Source of the DNA: Macquaria australasica
Taxonomy: Eukaryota; Chordata; Actinopteri; Centrarchiformes; Percichthyidae
DNA: 64,000 bases
Assembly (NCBI GenBank): GCA_005408345.1
Contig: SEMN01001212.1
Location: 1-64,000 of the forward strand
Reading direction: 5' to 3'
In this document: positions 48,503 through 59,599 of the stretch, one piece after another
Layout: every line of letters begins with the position of its first letter
How positions within the stretch are numbered: position 1 is the stretch's first letter
The notes under the pieces: generated by a model
Databases searched by the model: none
Told to the model about the DNA's origin: nothing
What the model saw: the letters and a program-made list of their open reading frames with translations, nothing else
Position numbers and translations under genes: made by a program

Positions 48503-51500
48503 GTTTCCATCTTCTGTCTGTGAAACTTACTGAGTCGTATTTCTCCTCTTCCTCTGCACACAGCCTCCCCGCCAGCTGGAGACACACAACACACAGACAT
48601 CACTGATGATGGATGGATGGATGGATGAATGTTGGATGGATGGGTGGATGGGTGAGTTACCTGTAGTAAAGAAGTAGTAACGATGGCTCCTGTCTCAGTG
48701 AGCGGGCTGTGGGGGATTCCTGCGCACAAACATTTTAATCAAAGTGTTACCGCCCTCTGCTGTACAGGGTCAGAGGTCAGAGGGGTCAGGGTCGACACAT
48801 GCAGTATTGATAGTTTAGGATCTAACCCCACTTTGTGCCTGTTATGTAATTGTTTTTATATTTGATACTTTTTTAAGTAAAACTTATAATAAGGTCTAAC
48901 AAAGCGTACTGCGGTTGACTAAACAATCTCACCACCAGGTCCATTTAGTAGCTGCTCTGGAGCTTTCAACTTTCTCACAAAATCTCCCTCAGCAGGTGGA
49001 GTTGTCATGGAAATGCAGATGTTTAAAGGAGCTGTCATCCATCCTTTCTAAGGTCAAAACTGAACTTTGAAGCTGAAACTTTCCTGTGTTTCTGATTTCC
49101 TGTCCATCATCCTCAGAGACTCCCATATCCTGCTGGGACAACTAATGCCCCCCTTGTCTCCTCTGGTTTACATGAACACAGGATTTAAACTTTTAATAAG
49201 TTGGGTTCCTAATAACTCGACTCAGAGAAAACAGTGACAGAACAAATTATCAGAATCATTTCCAGTGGACATTTTTGTTGTGGTCACAGAACGGAGATGC
49301 ACCCTGAGAAGATTCACAAACTGAATCCATGCAGGATGGTAACACAATACTCAACAAGTATTACTGCGATATTATTACTTATTCCTGTCAGGGTTAACCT
49401 CATAATTCAATTTTAGTAACAATTAGTGCTGCAGCTAACATTTATTTTTTGTTAGTGAATTCAAACTGCTTATTTAGTCAAAACCTAAAAGTTATTCAGT
49501 TTACACCTAACAGAGAAATCATCATTACTTATATCTTGATACTGTAAATGACTTACAGCAACTGTCATTGATTATGTTCTATTGATCGACTAATCCAATA
49601 AGTAGTCGACTGTTTCAGCGCTGGACATAATGTTTTTTTCTATATAGCCTCAAATATCAGACTGAAATGAAAGAAATATTAGAAATGTGATTTTAGAAAA
49701 GTGATCTTTAAATAAAATAAAGTAAACATAAAATGACATCAGGAACATGATTGATCTCTGATGACAGCTGAAGAAGACAGACTGACGGGGGGGCGGCTGT
49801 TCCTGGACCTGTTTTAGTGAGGGTGAACGGAGAGTCGTATCTGGAGTACCCCTCCACGCCAACGTATCTGTGGACGAGGTCAGAGCCCAGCAGGTCCACC
49901 GCCACGCCGTACACCAGCGGCCATGACACCTCACCCAGAACCAGAGAGCCGGCCCAGTCGCCCAGAGACAACCTGACAGACAGACAGGCAGGCAGACAGG
50001 TAGACAGGCAGACAGACATTGGAGACAAAACCAGCCTGTGTTTTTAGTCCATATCCACTTTTCTCACACTGCTGGAAACTAACAAAAGGCTTTTACTGTG
50101 AAGGAGCCAGAGGAAGTGATGACCAAGGTTGACTCTAAATAAAAGTCGGTCTACAGTGAGCTGCAGGCTCTTTACTGAACAGTCACACTGATGCAAGTTA
50201 CACTAATCCAGGCAGTGGTGGAGGAAGTATTCTGATCCTTTACTTAAGTAAAAGTACTAATACCACACTGTAAAAAACGCTCTGTTATAAATTAGTCCAG
50301 CATTGAAAATATTACCTACGTAAAAGTACGTAAGTATAATCAGGAAAATGTACTTAAAGCATCTAAAGTAAAAATATTCACTGCAGAAGAATTCCCCCTG
50401 AGTTTATATAGTAAAGTCAATTTTCTTTATACAGCCTAATACAGTCTGTTGTAATGTAGTTTTACTTTAACTGAAGAGCTGGACATACTGTACCTCTGTC
50501 CATCCACAGTGCAGACTGAGACGCCCCACTTAGTGCTGTCCATGCTCTCCTTTTCTTTCTCCTGATTCGACAATTACAAAACAGGAAAAAGGTCATTTGG
50601 TTTCATTCACCATTTCTTCTTTGTCCAGATTTTCTTTTTTAGGTTTCTACCAAAAACCTTCTGGTCAAGAGTCCACCAATCTAAGTTTTGGGCGGTTACA
50701 TTAAGTTTGGAAACTGAACCCAGAATCTAACAGGATTTTGGGGCGGGGTGGGAGAAAGTCATTGCTGACCTCTGAACTCCAGGGGTGAGAGCAGAACTGA
50801 CCTGGACAGATGACAGCTGGCGACACCTCGAAAACAACTTCTGAGTTTCTTCGGTGAAGGTGGAAAAATCTGGGATGACGAACCGTCCCTGCAGAGCTTT
50901 CAGGATCAGAGAGACGAATCCTGTGACGCACCTACAGCAGGAAACACAACTCAGAATCAACACCAGAACCAGGACCACAACCATGATTACACCACTAACC
51001 ACATTGTGACCTATAACAGCAAAAAAACAGAAACCAAATACACCATATCCAGAAACATGTGACCGCAGCTGGTCTGATTGTCAGACTTTAGCTGGAGATA
51101 AAGCAGTGTGTCATCTGCAAAACATCGGAGGTAGATTTATAAACTCTAAATGTTTGGGTTCAAATATTGAAAACGGGTTTAGACCTAGACAGAGTCCCTG
51201 GGAAACACCAAGGGGAACAGAGAGGGTCTTCTTGGGAAGGTTTTGCTGAATGAATCCAGTCCAAGAAGAAAGGACGGACCTGTGGAAGGTGTTTCTGTCC
51301 ACTGATCCCTCGGCGTCCTGCAGTTTCCTCAGGTGGAAGAAACACTCTCTGAGCCGAGGGTCGGACCTATGCAGACCGGAGCTCCAGATGGCCTGACAGA
51401 GAAAACACACAGACCCTCAGTGATGATTTAGACGGCTCCCTCCAGAGGACCGAGGAGACAGATGGATTTCCTCTTTAAGACCATTTATTTACTTCATATT

Positions 51501-54500
51501 ATAAAGACTTAAAAATGAGTAAAAGTACCTCAAAGAACTGGTTGATGTTGATTCTTCCGCCTGAAGCGAAGCTGTCAAACAGAACGTCAGCAGCCCTGAA
51601 ACAACAGAGGAGTGACATCAGAGGGAAGGAGGGTTTATCTGACAGCTGATGGTTAAAGCGACCTGAAGACTTACACCCTGCGTTTGGATGGACTCTGCTG
51701 GGGGGGGAACCAGGGCTGGGCGGGGGGGAAGCCTCTGTCCTCCGGCTGGACCACCGCCTGAGGAAGAGGAGGCTTCAGGCAGCCATTACTGGCTGACACT
51801 GGAACCACTGCACAGACAATCATAAAAAATGGTTCTTTATTATTATCATGTAAAATATCGATTTTTATATTGTACAGGCCATCAGGTTCTTGAGTTCAAA
51901 CTTTCTAAACAAGAAAAACAATTTGAGAGATCAAGTCTTCATCAGAGCGTCAGAAGCTTTGCTGAAAGGCTAATTTACTCTCTCTTTTTTTGGGAAGAAA
52001 TGTAATAAATGTTTTTTGTGTCAAGCGGTAATCCATCCAAAAGAGAAAAACACCAATTTTCCCTTGAGTCCTAAAGAAAACGCTTTCAAAATTATTTTAT
52101 ATATTAATTAAGTCTTTTCCTCTTCCAGATTAAATGAAAGTAAATACTGTAAGTCCCATACTTCAGAAACTTGCTGATGTTGAAATGAAACCAAGAATAA
52201 CAGCTGGAGAACATCAAGAACAGCAGAACATTTTACTTTGAAACAGACTGGATGCCATGCAACGAAAGAAAAAACAAAGAAAAGGGCCTGGTGTAGTGAG
52301 TGTAGAGACGAGCTGCACGACATGAAAAACGACAGCATCAATCATCAAAACATCTGTTTACACTCCAGTGACAAAGACCTCTCGTCCGTCGGGAGCGAAG
52401 GAGGAAATAGTGTGACGTTACAGAGACACAAAGTCCACAGAGGTCAGAGGTCGGTCGGGTCAACAAAATGTGAGACTTTAAAGCAGAAAACCTCTGTTCA
52501 CTTCCTGTTTCTTACTAACAGTCAGCGTTGGTTCCTGTTAACCCTGACCACCATCGTTTACTCACCTGAACCACGTGGTTATTATTATAATCATGACGAC
52601 AACCGCAGTGTTGTCACGTCAGAAAACAGATTTAATTTTGGGTCAGCAAGTAGCTTGATTACTGGCTCAAAGGTACTTCGGCAGGTACGACTGCACAAGA
52701 ATACTTTGTGTGTTTGGGGTGAAAAACACAACATACACAACAGGAGGACAGTAAAGACATGATGGACAGAACTAAAGAACAAAACAGAGAGTTGATGTTT
52801 CCTGGACCTGAAGCTCCGGTTGTACCTGCAGGTCCAGGACTGACGAGGCTAACGGGCTTCTGGACTGGACTCTGGACCTGGTTCTGGATCAGGCTCCTGG
52901 GAGCTGGGCGGGGTGCTGTATCCTAGGAAACAACATCAACACAGAGAGAAGAAATGACCTTTTTCTCTCCTTATTTCATTTGCTGAACTGTAATACAGTA
53001 ATACAGTAAGTGTTGCAGTGGTGGAGGAAGTACTCAGATCCTTTACTGCAGTAAAAGTACTAATGCCAGACTGTAAAAATACTCTGTTACAAACAACAGA
53101 AAACAGAGTCTGACATGTTGAGGCAGGTCTACCTGGTTCTCAGAGCTCCTCTGCTGGCTCTCGTCTGTCGTCCCTCCGTCCTCCTCTGCAGGAGAAGAGA
53201 AGAGAAACTCCTTCAGTCTGCTGCCGCTTCACTAAACACGGCATGTTTCAGTCTGTGAGCTGATGACAGATCAGCAGCTGTGTGGTTTGTCTCGTGCTGG
53301 AGTAAAATCCTCTCAATCTAAACTGTTTTAGGGTCACTGTGTCTCCATACAGGCTGTTAAACCAGCCAAAAACTCAAAGAGAAAGCCGCGATCTGACCAG
53401 GAGCAATAAGTGTTAGTGTTTTATTTTAGTGAAGAACATGTAAAGTCCGGCAGGAAGCAGATCAGTGGTGCTGTGGCAAATAAAGCTGGACTCCACAACG
53501 AGAGCTCATTCTGCACACTGATGAAGACCGTGAGATGCAGTTGATACTGTAACAGGAAATCTCAGCTAATTCATTTCCTGTTCATCTTTTTTGTAAATGG
53601 AACAAGGCGACGTCCAGTTTTACTGTCAGCGACTAATAAACAGTGCTCTCATGACTTAAACCAGGTCAAATGTGAGCGCATTGTGAACTTGACTTCCCAT
53701 GTTGAAAAAAGGACCTCATGAGCTCCTTTTGAAGGTAGCATGTGAACCATGTGGGCGAGACTTGGTCCATTTTACTAAACAGAGACGCTCCATTGAGTGC
53801 AAAGTTAGAATTTGACCTTTTCAAATTCTAAATATGGTCCTCTGTTACATAAACAGTTGTTACTGAGAAGCAAATTTTACAATCAACTTATCTAATTACA
53901 GCAAACTAAAGCTTCCAGCCGACTGTGTTCTGAGTACATACAGTAAACGAGAAATAGTTGGAATAGCTGAGCAGTAGTTTGTGTTTTGGGGTTTGTTTGC
54001 TAAAGTTAGAGTAGATCACAGTCTCAAAAATAAAGGTAGAAAAATAGATTGAGGGGCGGAGTCATGGACGGCCCCTCAGCCAATCAGCAGCTCTGTGGTG
54101 ATGACTGGCCAGCAGCTTCATTTAGATGCAGCAGACTCCGCCCACTAAAGGATACTTCACAGACCACTAATCACAGGGTGTTTCACACACACACACACAG
54201 ACCTTTCATGTCTGGCTCTTTATTGGGCTCCAGCAGTTTGTTGCCGTCCAGACCGCCGTAACGTTTCCTCCATTTACGTCTGAGAGACGGAGTTCTCTGG
54301 AAACTGCAGACACGACGAGAACAAGTTCAAAAAACAGAATTGATATACTTCAAATAACAAATATCCGCCAGTGTACATTTGTCAGAGTGATCAAACTGTG
54401 TGGAAACATCCTTTAATACTCAACTATCTCACCTTTGACTGCTGAAAGCAAACCATGTCCCAGACAACAGCCAAACAAGCAGCTCAGTGAGGCATGTTAG

Positions 54501-55629
54501 CATGCTAACATTAGCTGGTGCAGCTGAGGCTGATGGGAGTGTTTGTAGTCCTGCAGGTATTTGGTCGTAAACCAAAGTGTTGGACACATTAACATGTTGA
54601 CCTGATGGTGAATGATGAACTACAACAGTTGTTGGGATGTTTCAGTGTGGATCGAAGCCGCAGAGCCACGCTGCTAAAAACACTATTCAATAAGGAAGTA
54701 TTACTACCACTACCACTCGTACTACTACAATAACTTGTATATTCATGTAGAACCGTTGTGCTTCACAGGATTAAAAACAAGCAGAAAATAAGAACTGGAA
54801 TAAATAAATACGATGTCTGATAACTAAACACTAAAAACAAAAATCAAACAAATTGTAAAAATGATATAAATAACAAAAATAAAAGCTCAGGTGACAAGGT
54901 AGGATTACTTCAAATTAAAAGCCTGATACTTTTACTACTTCTAATACTTCTTCTACTGTTATCATTACTATGCTGCAACTAATGATTATTTGCATTATGA
55001 TTTAATCTGCTGACTTATTTCTCAATGAATGTGTTAATGATTTGGTCTATTAAATGTCAGAAAATAGAGAATTAGTCACACCACTTATTTCTGTATTTCA
55101 TTCCATGTCTCTATGTGAATTTCAATGTATGTACATTTATAATGCATAAGTGATTCATTTAGTGAATAGGTGTAGATGTGTTGTGCAATGTCAACACAAT
55201 ACTGAAGTTACTTGATGTCTCCTCCATAATGAACGGAAGAAAAAAAAGAAAAAGAAAAATGAGAACCTGCAGACTGTTGACCTCCATCTCTACAGCCACC
55301 TACAACTGCCTGAACCTGAACTGGGACCAGGTCTGCAGGTCTGCACTGAGCCAGACTCTGAGAGGCAGCAGCTGTCCTCACTGTCTTCTCCTGCCTCGTG
55401 TCGTCTGAACGCTCTGCCACGTCTCAGCCTGTCCCTCAACAGCACAGCAGGAATGTAAAACCTGGAGTGTTTCCAGCTTTATGGCAGCTTCACTACATGG
55501 AAAGAGTCTGAGCATTGTTCAGGAACAGTCAGAGTGAAACAGCAAACACAGAATAAACCAGTCAGTCAGAAATCTTCCTCACCACAGGTATGAGCCGTCC
55601 TCTGCCTCCTGGGTCTGGCTGTTCTCCAT
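43090..55629 (-). CDS. glsl: Glutaminase-like protein with all catalytic residues replaced
   Basis: Full-length GLS/GLS2 homologue, 645 residues in 21 coding exons. In transcript order: 55629-55583, 54303-54203, 53185-53133, 52922-52826, 51807-51675, 51595-51529, 51392-51280, 50931-50802, 50561-50494, 49972-49809, 48719-48661, 48575-48531, 48437-48379, 47829-47763, 47228-47178, 46426-46250, 45380-45249, 44545-44453, 44357-44296, 43950-43810, 43168-43090. Borders are GT-AG and the frame closes exactly. Order of parts: acidic then basic N-terminus (MENSQTQEAEDGSYL, then LRRKWRKRYGG), Pro/Gln-rich linker (about 68-143), helical N-domain (DVLFDSF, SDPRLRECF, FVIPDF), beta-lactamase-like glutaminase domain (KWGVSVCTVDGQ, AAMAASLANGGLCPLSGDQV, GGLLVVVPGVLGL), ankyrin repeats (GVDVNAVDYDGRSALHVAAT). 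Ser-x-x-Lys is Glu284-x-x-Trp287; other substrate residues are also changed. No mitochondrial presequence is predicted. The symbol is tentative. Confidence 0.9.
47262..47725. repeat. GAGACTCT / GAGACACTTA minisatellite filling an intron
   Basis: About 460 bases of tandem GAGACTCT, GAGACACT and TAGACTCT words, with period 6-9 and a higher-order period near 18. It occupies most of the 534-base intron between glutaminase-like exons 47829-47763 and 47228-47178. Long reverse frames of Ser/Gln/Val repeats across it are artefacts of the period. Confidence 0.95.
48447..48503. repeat. CAGA microsatellite acting as a splice-acceptor tract
   Basis: About 14 units. On the transcript strand it reads (TCTG)n and runs almost to the acceptor of exon 48437-48379 (TTTGTTTGTAG). 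The whole intron (48438-48530) is only 93 bases, so the repeat makes up well over half of it. Confidence 0.9.
49424..49626. mobile_element. Family A element, diverged copy
   Basis: Begins AGTGCTGCAGCTAACA and ends GATCGACTAATCCAATAAGT then TTTCAGCGCT. The internal order matches family A but with large losses. It is in a glutaminase-like intron. Confidence 0.5.
49974..50020. repeat. CAGACAGG microsatellite at a splice acceptor
   Basis: Imperfect CAGA/CAGG units. On the minus strand this is a TCTG/CCTG tract directly joined to the acceptor of exon 49972-49809, the exon that carries the replaced catalytic pair. Confidence 0.85.
50214..50420. mobile_element. Family B element, partial copy
   Basis: Starts with CAGTGGTGGAGGAAGTATTC and ACTTAAGTAAAAGTACTAAT; the far end is lost. 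A second partial copy with the same start (CAGTGGTGGAGGAAGTACTC) is at 53018-53100. Confidence 0.6.
53018..53100. mobile_element. Family B element, short end fragment
   Basis: CAGTGGTGGAGGAAGTACTC, CTTTACTGCAGTAAAAGTAC and GACTGTAAAAATACTCTGTT match one arm of family B. It lies about 90 bases upstream, on the plus strand, of glutaminase-like exon 53185-53133. Confidence 0.65.
54966..55090. mobile_element. Family A element, partial copy
   Basis: ATGCTGCAACTAATGATTAT, TTTAATCTGCTGA and TTAAATGTCAGAAAATAG blocks match the left half of family A. It lies in the first intron of the glutaminase-like gene. Confidence 0.55.
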
Positions 55630-57066
55630 TGAAGGTTTCAGGTGTGTTAGTCCAGTTATTCTCTGAGATGTGCGTTCATGTAAGACGAGGGGGTTAGTGA
55701 AGCGGCTGCCTCCCTCGGTGAGAATGTCTGCAGGCTATAAACTTTCTTTAATGAATGGGATGGTTCAGAGAGGAGGGGAAACCAGTCAGCGCCTGCAGAC
55801 ACGCCCAGCTTTATCACTGTGGTCCACACAGCTGCCACACACACTTAAACAACAGCTAAAAAACATTAAAGGAACATAGAGTTAACTTATACGACGATGC
55901 CAAAAGACAAAAAAACATGTGAAGCCACGACAAAAACTATAAAACAGGCTGAACGGCCCAAACACAGAGAAAATATGTCAGATTTTATACACTAACATGA
56001 AATAACAAAGATTTAACAAAATAAGACATTTGGCATGTTTTGGTCCAACCTGACAGTGCTGCTGAGAATCAAAGGGTCAGTCCACCCAAATAACAAAAAA
56101 CGAATTTTCTTCCTTACCTGTGGTGGAACGTAGTCACGCTGAGATCTTTGCTCAGGTTTGAGGTTTGAGTGTCTGACTCTTAGGTTTCTGTCTCCACTCC
56201 AGTGGTACGACGGAGGAGATGCTGTTTAATTTAAAAATTAAACAGCAACATCTCTTTCCAGAATACTCTGGTTAATCCACAGACCTCACTGTGGGCCACT
56301 TTCATTAAAACTCCTTCATTCTGAGGATACTTTCCTGCTAACAGTTCTAGTTTTGTTGAGTTTTATTTTTCACTCCTGTTTTTATTTTGGTAACTTTTTC
56401 TGCCCCTGGGACGAGGCACATAATGCTGCATAGTATTATTTAATTTCAGGCCTTTTTACGAAACAAAGTGACCTAAATCTTCTGAAAAATTGCATCACTT
56501 TTAAATTCTGCAGAATTAATTAATATAATATTAATTAGGATATTAGCATTATGGTGCCTAATTTCACTCTTAATATTTTATATGAAATTTGACAAAAGCT
56601 CATCAGCCGTTGCTGAACTTTATGATTTCAAGCATCATTAGAGACAGTTCTACGTTTTTAGTGAATGCCTGAATGAAAAATATTTTAAAATATTTAGGAA
56701 GAAATATTTTACATTTTGAAGTTATTTCTTTATGATTAAATTATATCTTCAGATGTTTCAACTGAAAATTAAGAAAAAAACGTTGCAGGAATGTATTTGG
56801 CGTTAAGGCTTTTATTGTGAAACAGATCGGAAGTGGATATTTTGAAAAGCGGAAATCACGATGTTTACGTTGTTAGCGTTTCTGCTCCCTGCCTAGGCTA
56901 ACAGCTAGCACGCTAACAGGGAGCAGGTGGATGTTTCCCCGGTCAGGTTTAACGATAACCGGTCGTTTTATACGGTTATCTGAATCTTTTCCGCCATTCA
57001 CAGTTGTGACGTTACACCGTTTATCTGACGTGGTCCCGGTTAAGAAGTTACTCCAGAAACAGACAA
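55630..57066. promoter_or_regulatory. Divergent promoter region, glutaminase-like gene and C15orf40 homologue
   Basis: 1.44 kb between two head-to-head start codons. No CpG island as clear as at 39.2-39.6 kb was seen. Sequence close to the C15orf40 start (about 56860-57060) contains CTAGGCTAACAGCTAGCACG and CCGGTCAGG-type words and is GC-richer than the middle (56450-56780), which is AT-rich. Transcription starts are not known, and no motif was matched with confidence. Confidence 0.45.
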
Positions 57067-58582
57067 ATGCCTAAAAAAGAGAAAGTGAGTTTCTTCACGC
57101 TGTTAACAGACTGACGTTTATCTGTTTTATCTGTTTTATCTGTTTTATCTGTTTTATCTGTTTTATCTGTTTTATCTGCTGCTACACTGAAATGTTGTTA
57201 ACTAAACCGTCTGTACTGTAACTGAGTGAGTGAAGCCCTGTGAATAACTGCATCCTGGTGGAAGAAACATTTATTGATTTACATGAATGAAATTATTACT
57301 GGATAAATGCTCCCTTCCTACTTTACTTTCACTAAGATAAAGTATGTAAGTTAATTAAGTAGTTAATTAGTCTCCTCCTCAGTGCAACTCATAATAGTAA
57401 CAAGAGTATAAATCTGATGCACCAGAGATGATTAATATGTAAATGCTGTATGTGGTCGTGGTCCAGGTCTTATATATCTTATATATCTGTTTTAGACATT
57501 TTGTTGTAAAGTCTCATAAAATGGGAACAACTTCAATCCTGCACTTTAGTATAGTGTTTGAGTAAACCTGCTTTACGTTGCTTACACTATAACTAACTAA
57601 CTATAACTAACCCTCCATACTGTTAAACCAGGTGAGAAGACAGCCGGCTGGCGGTGGAGCAGCAGAGGCAGAAGCGTCTTGTCCGGTGGCCCGAGACAAA
57701 AGTGGTGCTGTTACTGTAACGGTGCACGCAAAGCCCGGCTCCAAACACAGCAGCGTCACAGGTCACCTTCACACTGTTCATAACAACAAGGCTGGTGTTG
57801 TGACCACCTGAAAGACGACTTTGACAACTTAATCCGCTTCTCTGCTTCCACTCTTGCAGAAGTTTCTGCAGAGGCGGTTGGAGTCGCCATCGCAGCCCCT
57901 CCAACAGACGGAGAAGCCAACACTGAGCTCATTCGCTACCTGGCTGAAGTCCTGGACCTGAAGAAAAGTCACATATCTCTTGACAAGGTTCCTGACATGT
58001 ATTCACATCCACTGCAAGAGACAGTGTTTGGTCTCATGGTGTGAAGGTGTGTTCAGACCGAATGTGAAGGACATTTTAAAGGAAGCATACAGAGTTAATG
58101 GACAGACACAAAGACGCGATCAGTGCGAGTTTAAAATGTTATTCCCAAACTGCGTGACAGTGTACAGGAAAACAGGAAGAACATGTAGAGTTCCTGGTTG
58201 TTTTGAAATCCGTCTGAGCTTTCACACACAGCGTCAGTGCCAGCTGATGTCTGTACTGTCACAACCACTCGCTGTTCATCAACAGTCAGCAGTAAAGTTG
58301 TCTTTGTATTCAATCTGAACACACCTTCAAACCTGCCACCTCCACTTGCTTTATCCTGACTCCTTCCCCTTCTTTATCCTCATTCGTCCCACCCCTCCAC
58401 TTTTTTGTTTTGGCTTTTTTGTCTCCTTTCTCCGTCCTCCTTTACAGCATTTCTCCTGCCTGAATGTACCTCCTTTGTCCTGTCTCTTGCAGGGCTCCAG
58501 GTCCAGAGACAAGCTCATCAAAGTGGACTCCTCTCTCAGTCCAGAGGAGGTGTTGAGGAGGCTCAGACAGGCTGCAGGCTGA
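57067..58582 (+). CDS. c15orf40: UPF0235 (DUF167) protein, C15orf40 homologue
   Basis: Small protein of the YggU/UPF0235 family, conserved from bacteria to vertebrates, with no established biochemical role. Exons: 57067-57084, 57632-57761, 57860-57987, 58493-58582, all GT-AG. The total is 366 bases, 121 residues plus TGA. It starts MPKKEK, which matches an internal Met (MPKKAG) of the human protein; the human N-terminal extension before it is not seen. Family motifs are present in order: VTVTVHAKPGSKHSSV, AVGVAIAAPPTDGEANTEL, RYLAEVLDLKKSHISLDKGS and SRDKLIKVDSSLSPEEVLRR. The KPGSK and PPxDGEAN motifs are the family signature. Start choice is fair: it is the first ATG of the open frame and the donor follows directly. 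Confidence 0.92.
57121..57178. repeat. TCTGTTTTA nonanucleotide repeat
   Basis: Just over six near-perfect units of TCTGTTTTA, starting 36 bases after the donor of C15orf40 exon 1. Confidence 0.9.
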
Positions 58583-59140
58583 CAGGAGGGACGGAGGAGG
58601 TGGATGGAGGCTGAAACATGCTGCAGGCCCACAGGAGGACAGAGGGCGGAGGAGGTGGGAGGAGGCTCCTATCCCCTTCATGTCACTTATTACTTTTTTA
58701 ATCATTTACAAAAGAAGAGTAAAAGCGTTCTCCTGAGCCGCAGGAGGCTTGAAAACATGGAAATTATATGATTATATAAATCATTTTTTATGATAGAATA
58801 TATCACAGCAAATGTATATTTTGGCGGTTAATGAAAAGACAAGTTGTTTTTATTTATATGAATTTCTACATGAGCTGACTGAAGCCATTGTGCATTTCAC
58901 AGCTGGACCAGTATGGCTACTGGGACACCAGCATCACCATGGAAACGAACTGATCCTCCAACCAACCAGCAGTGAGCAGGAAGTGTTTCCATCCCTGGAC
59001 CTGCTGTGTCCTGCTGTAGACTGGATATGATGTTTACATGTTGGGATGTCTGCAGTGACTCATGTAAAAGTATTTTGTTATGATTGTCATTTGGTTAAAT
59101 GTCTTGTTGGCTTTAAAGAAACAGATTATGAATCTCTATG

Positions 59141-59146
59141 ATTAAA
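59141..59146 (+). terminator. Probable polyadenylation signal ATTAAA of C15orf40 homologue
   Basis: ATTAAA about 560 bases after the stop codon, followed by T-rich sequence. No canonical AATAAA was seen nearer. Confidence 0.4.
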
Positions 59147-59599
59147 ACACTTGTGTCTTAAGTTTTATATTTTCTCCAAGATGAGATTTTATTAAAGGTT
59201 TAGAGTAAAGATTAAACTTTAAAGTCCTTCAGGATTCAGAGAGGAAAGAATTTGTTGCATTGTTATGATCTCACAAGATGTTTTTGGTGAATATTGATAT
59301 AAACTGTATGTAAATGCAGCAGCAGCAGATGGCAGTGTGTTACTGTCTGCTGACAGTTTAACTCTGGTTTATATGTTGCTGTGAGATCTGCGGGAGAGAA
59401 GAACAAGCTGGAAGATGAAAACACGAAACCTACTTATGGAGGTCTTTATTATTATTGACTGTGTATCCAGCAGCTACAGAGGAGTTTAACAGTAGAAAAC
59501 GTTTGAGGAAAGGCCAAACGTTGACCCTCTGTGCTGCTGAGAAGATTTTAAATCTTTTCACACTGAGTTTGTCGGCTCAGCTCCAGCGATGTAATGTTA

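Noticed and set aside
48301..48729. Minus-strand frame of 142 codons over glutaminase-like exons
   Set aside because: It reads through two short introns and a CAGA repeat. Only its pieces IPHSPLTETGAIVTTSLLQ and neighbouring exon parts belong to the real gene, partly in other phases.
52238..52762. 174-codon plus-strand frame in a glutaminase-like intron
   Set aside because: It is the longest single intronic frame apart from the retroelement, but it shows no domain, low hydrophobic patterning, and lies antisense between exons 51807 and 52826.
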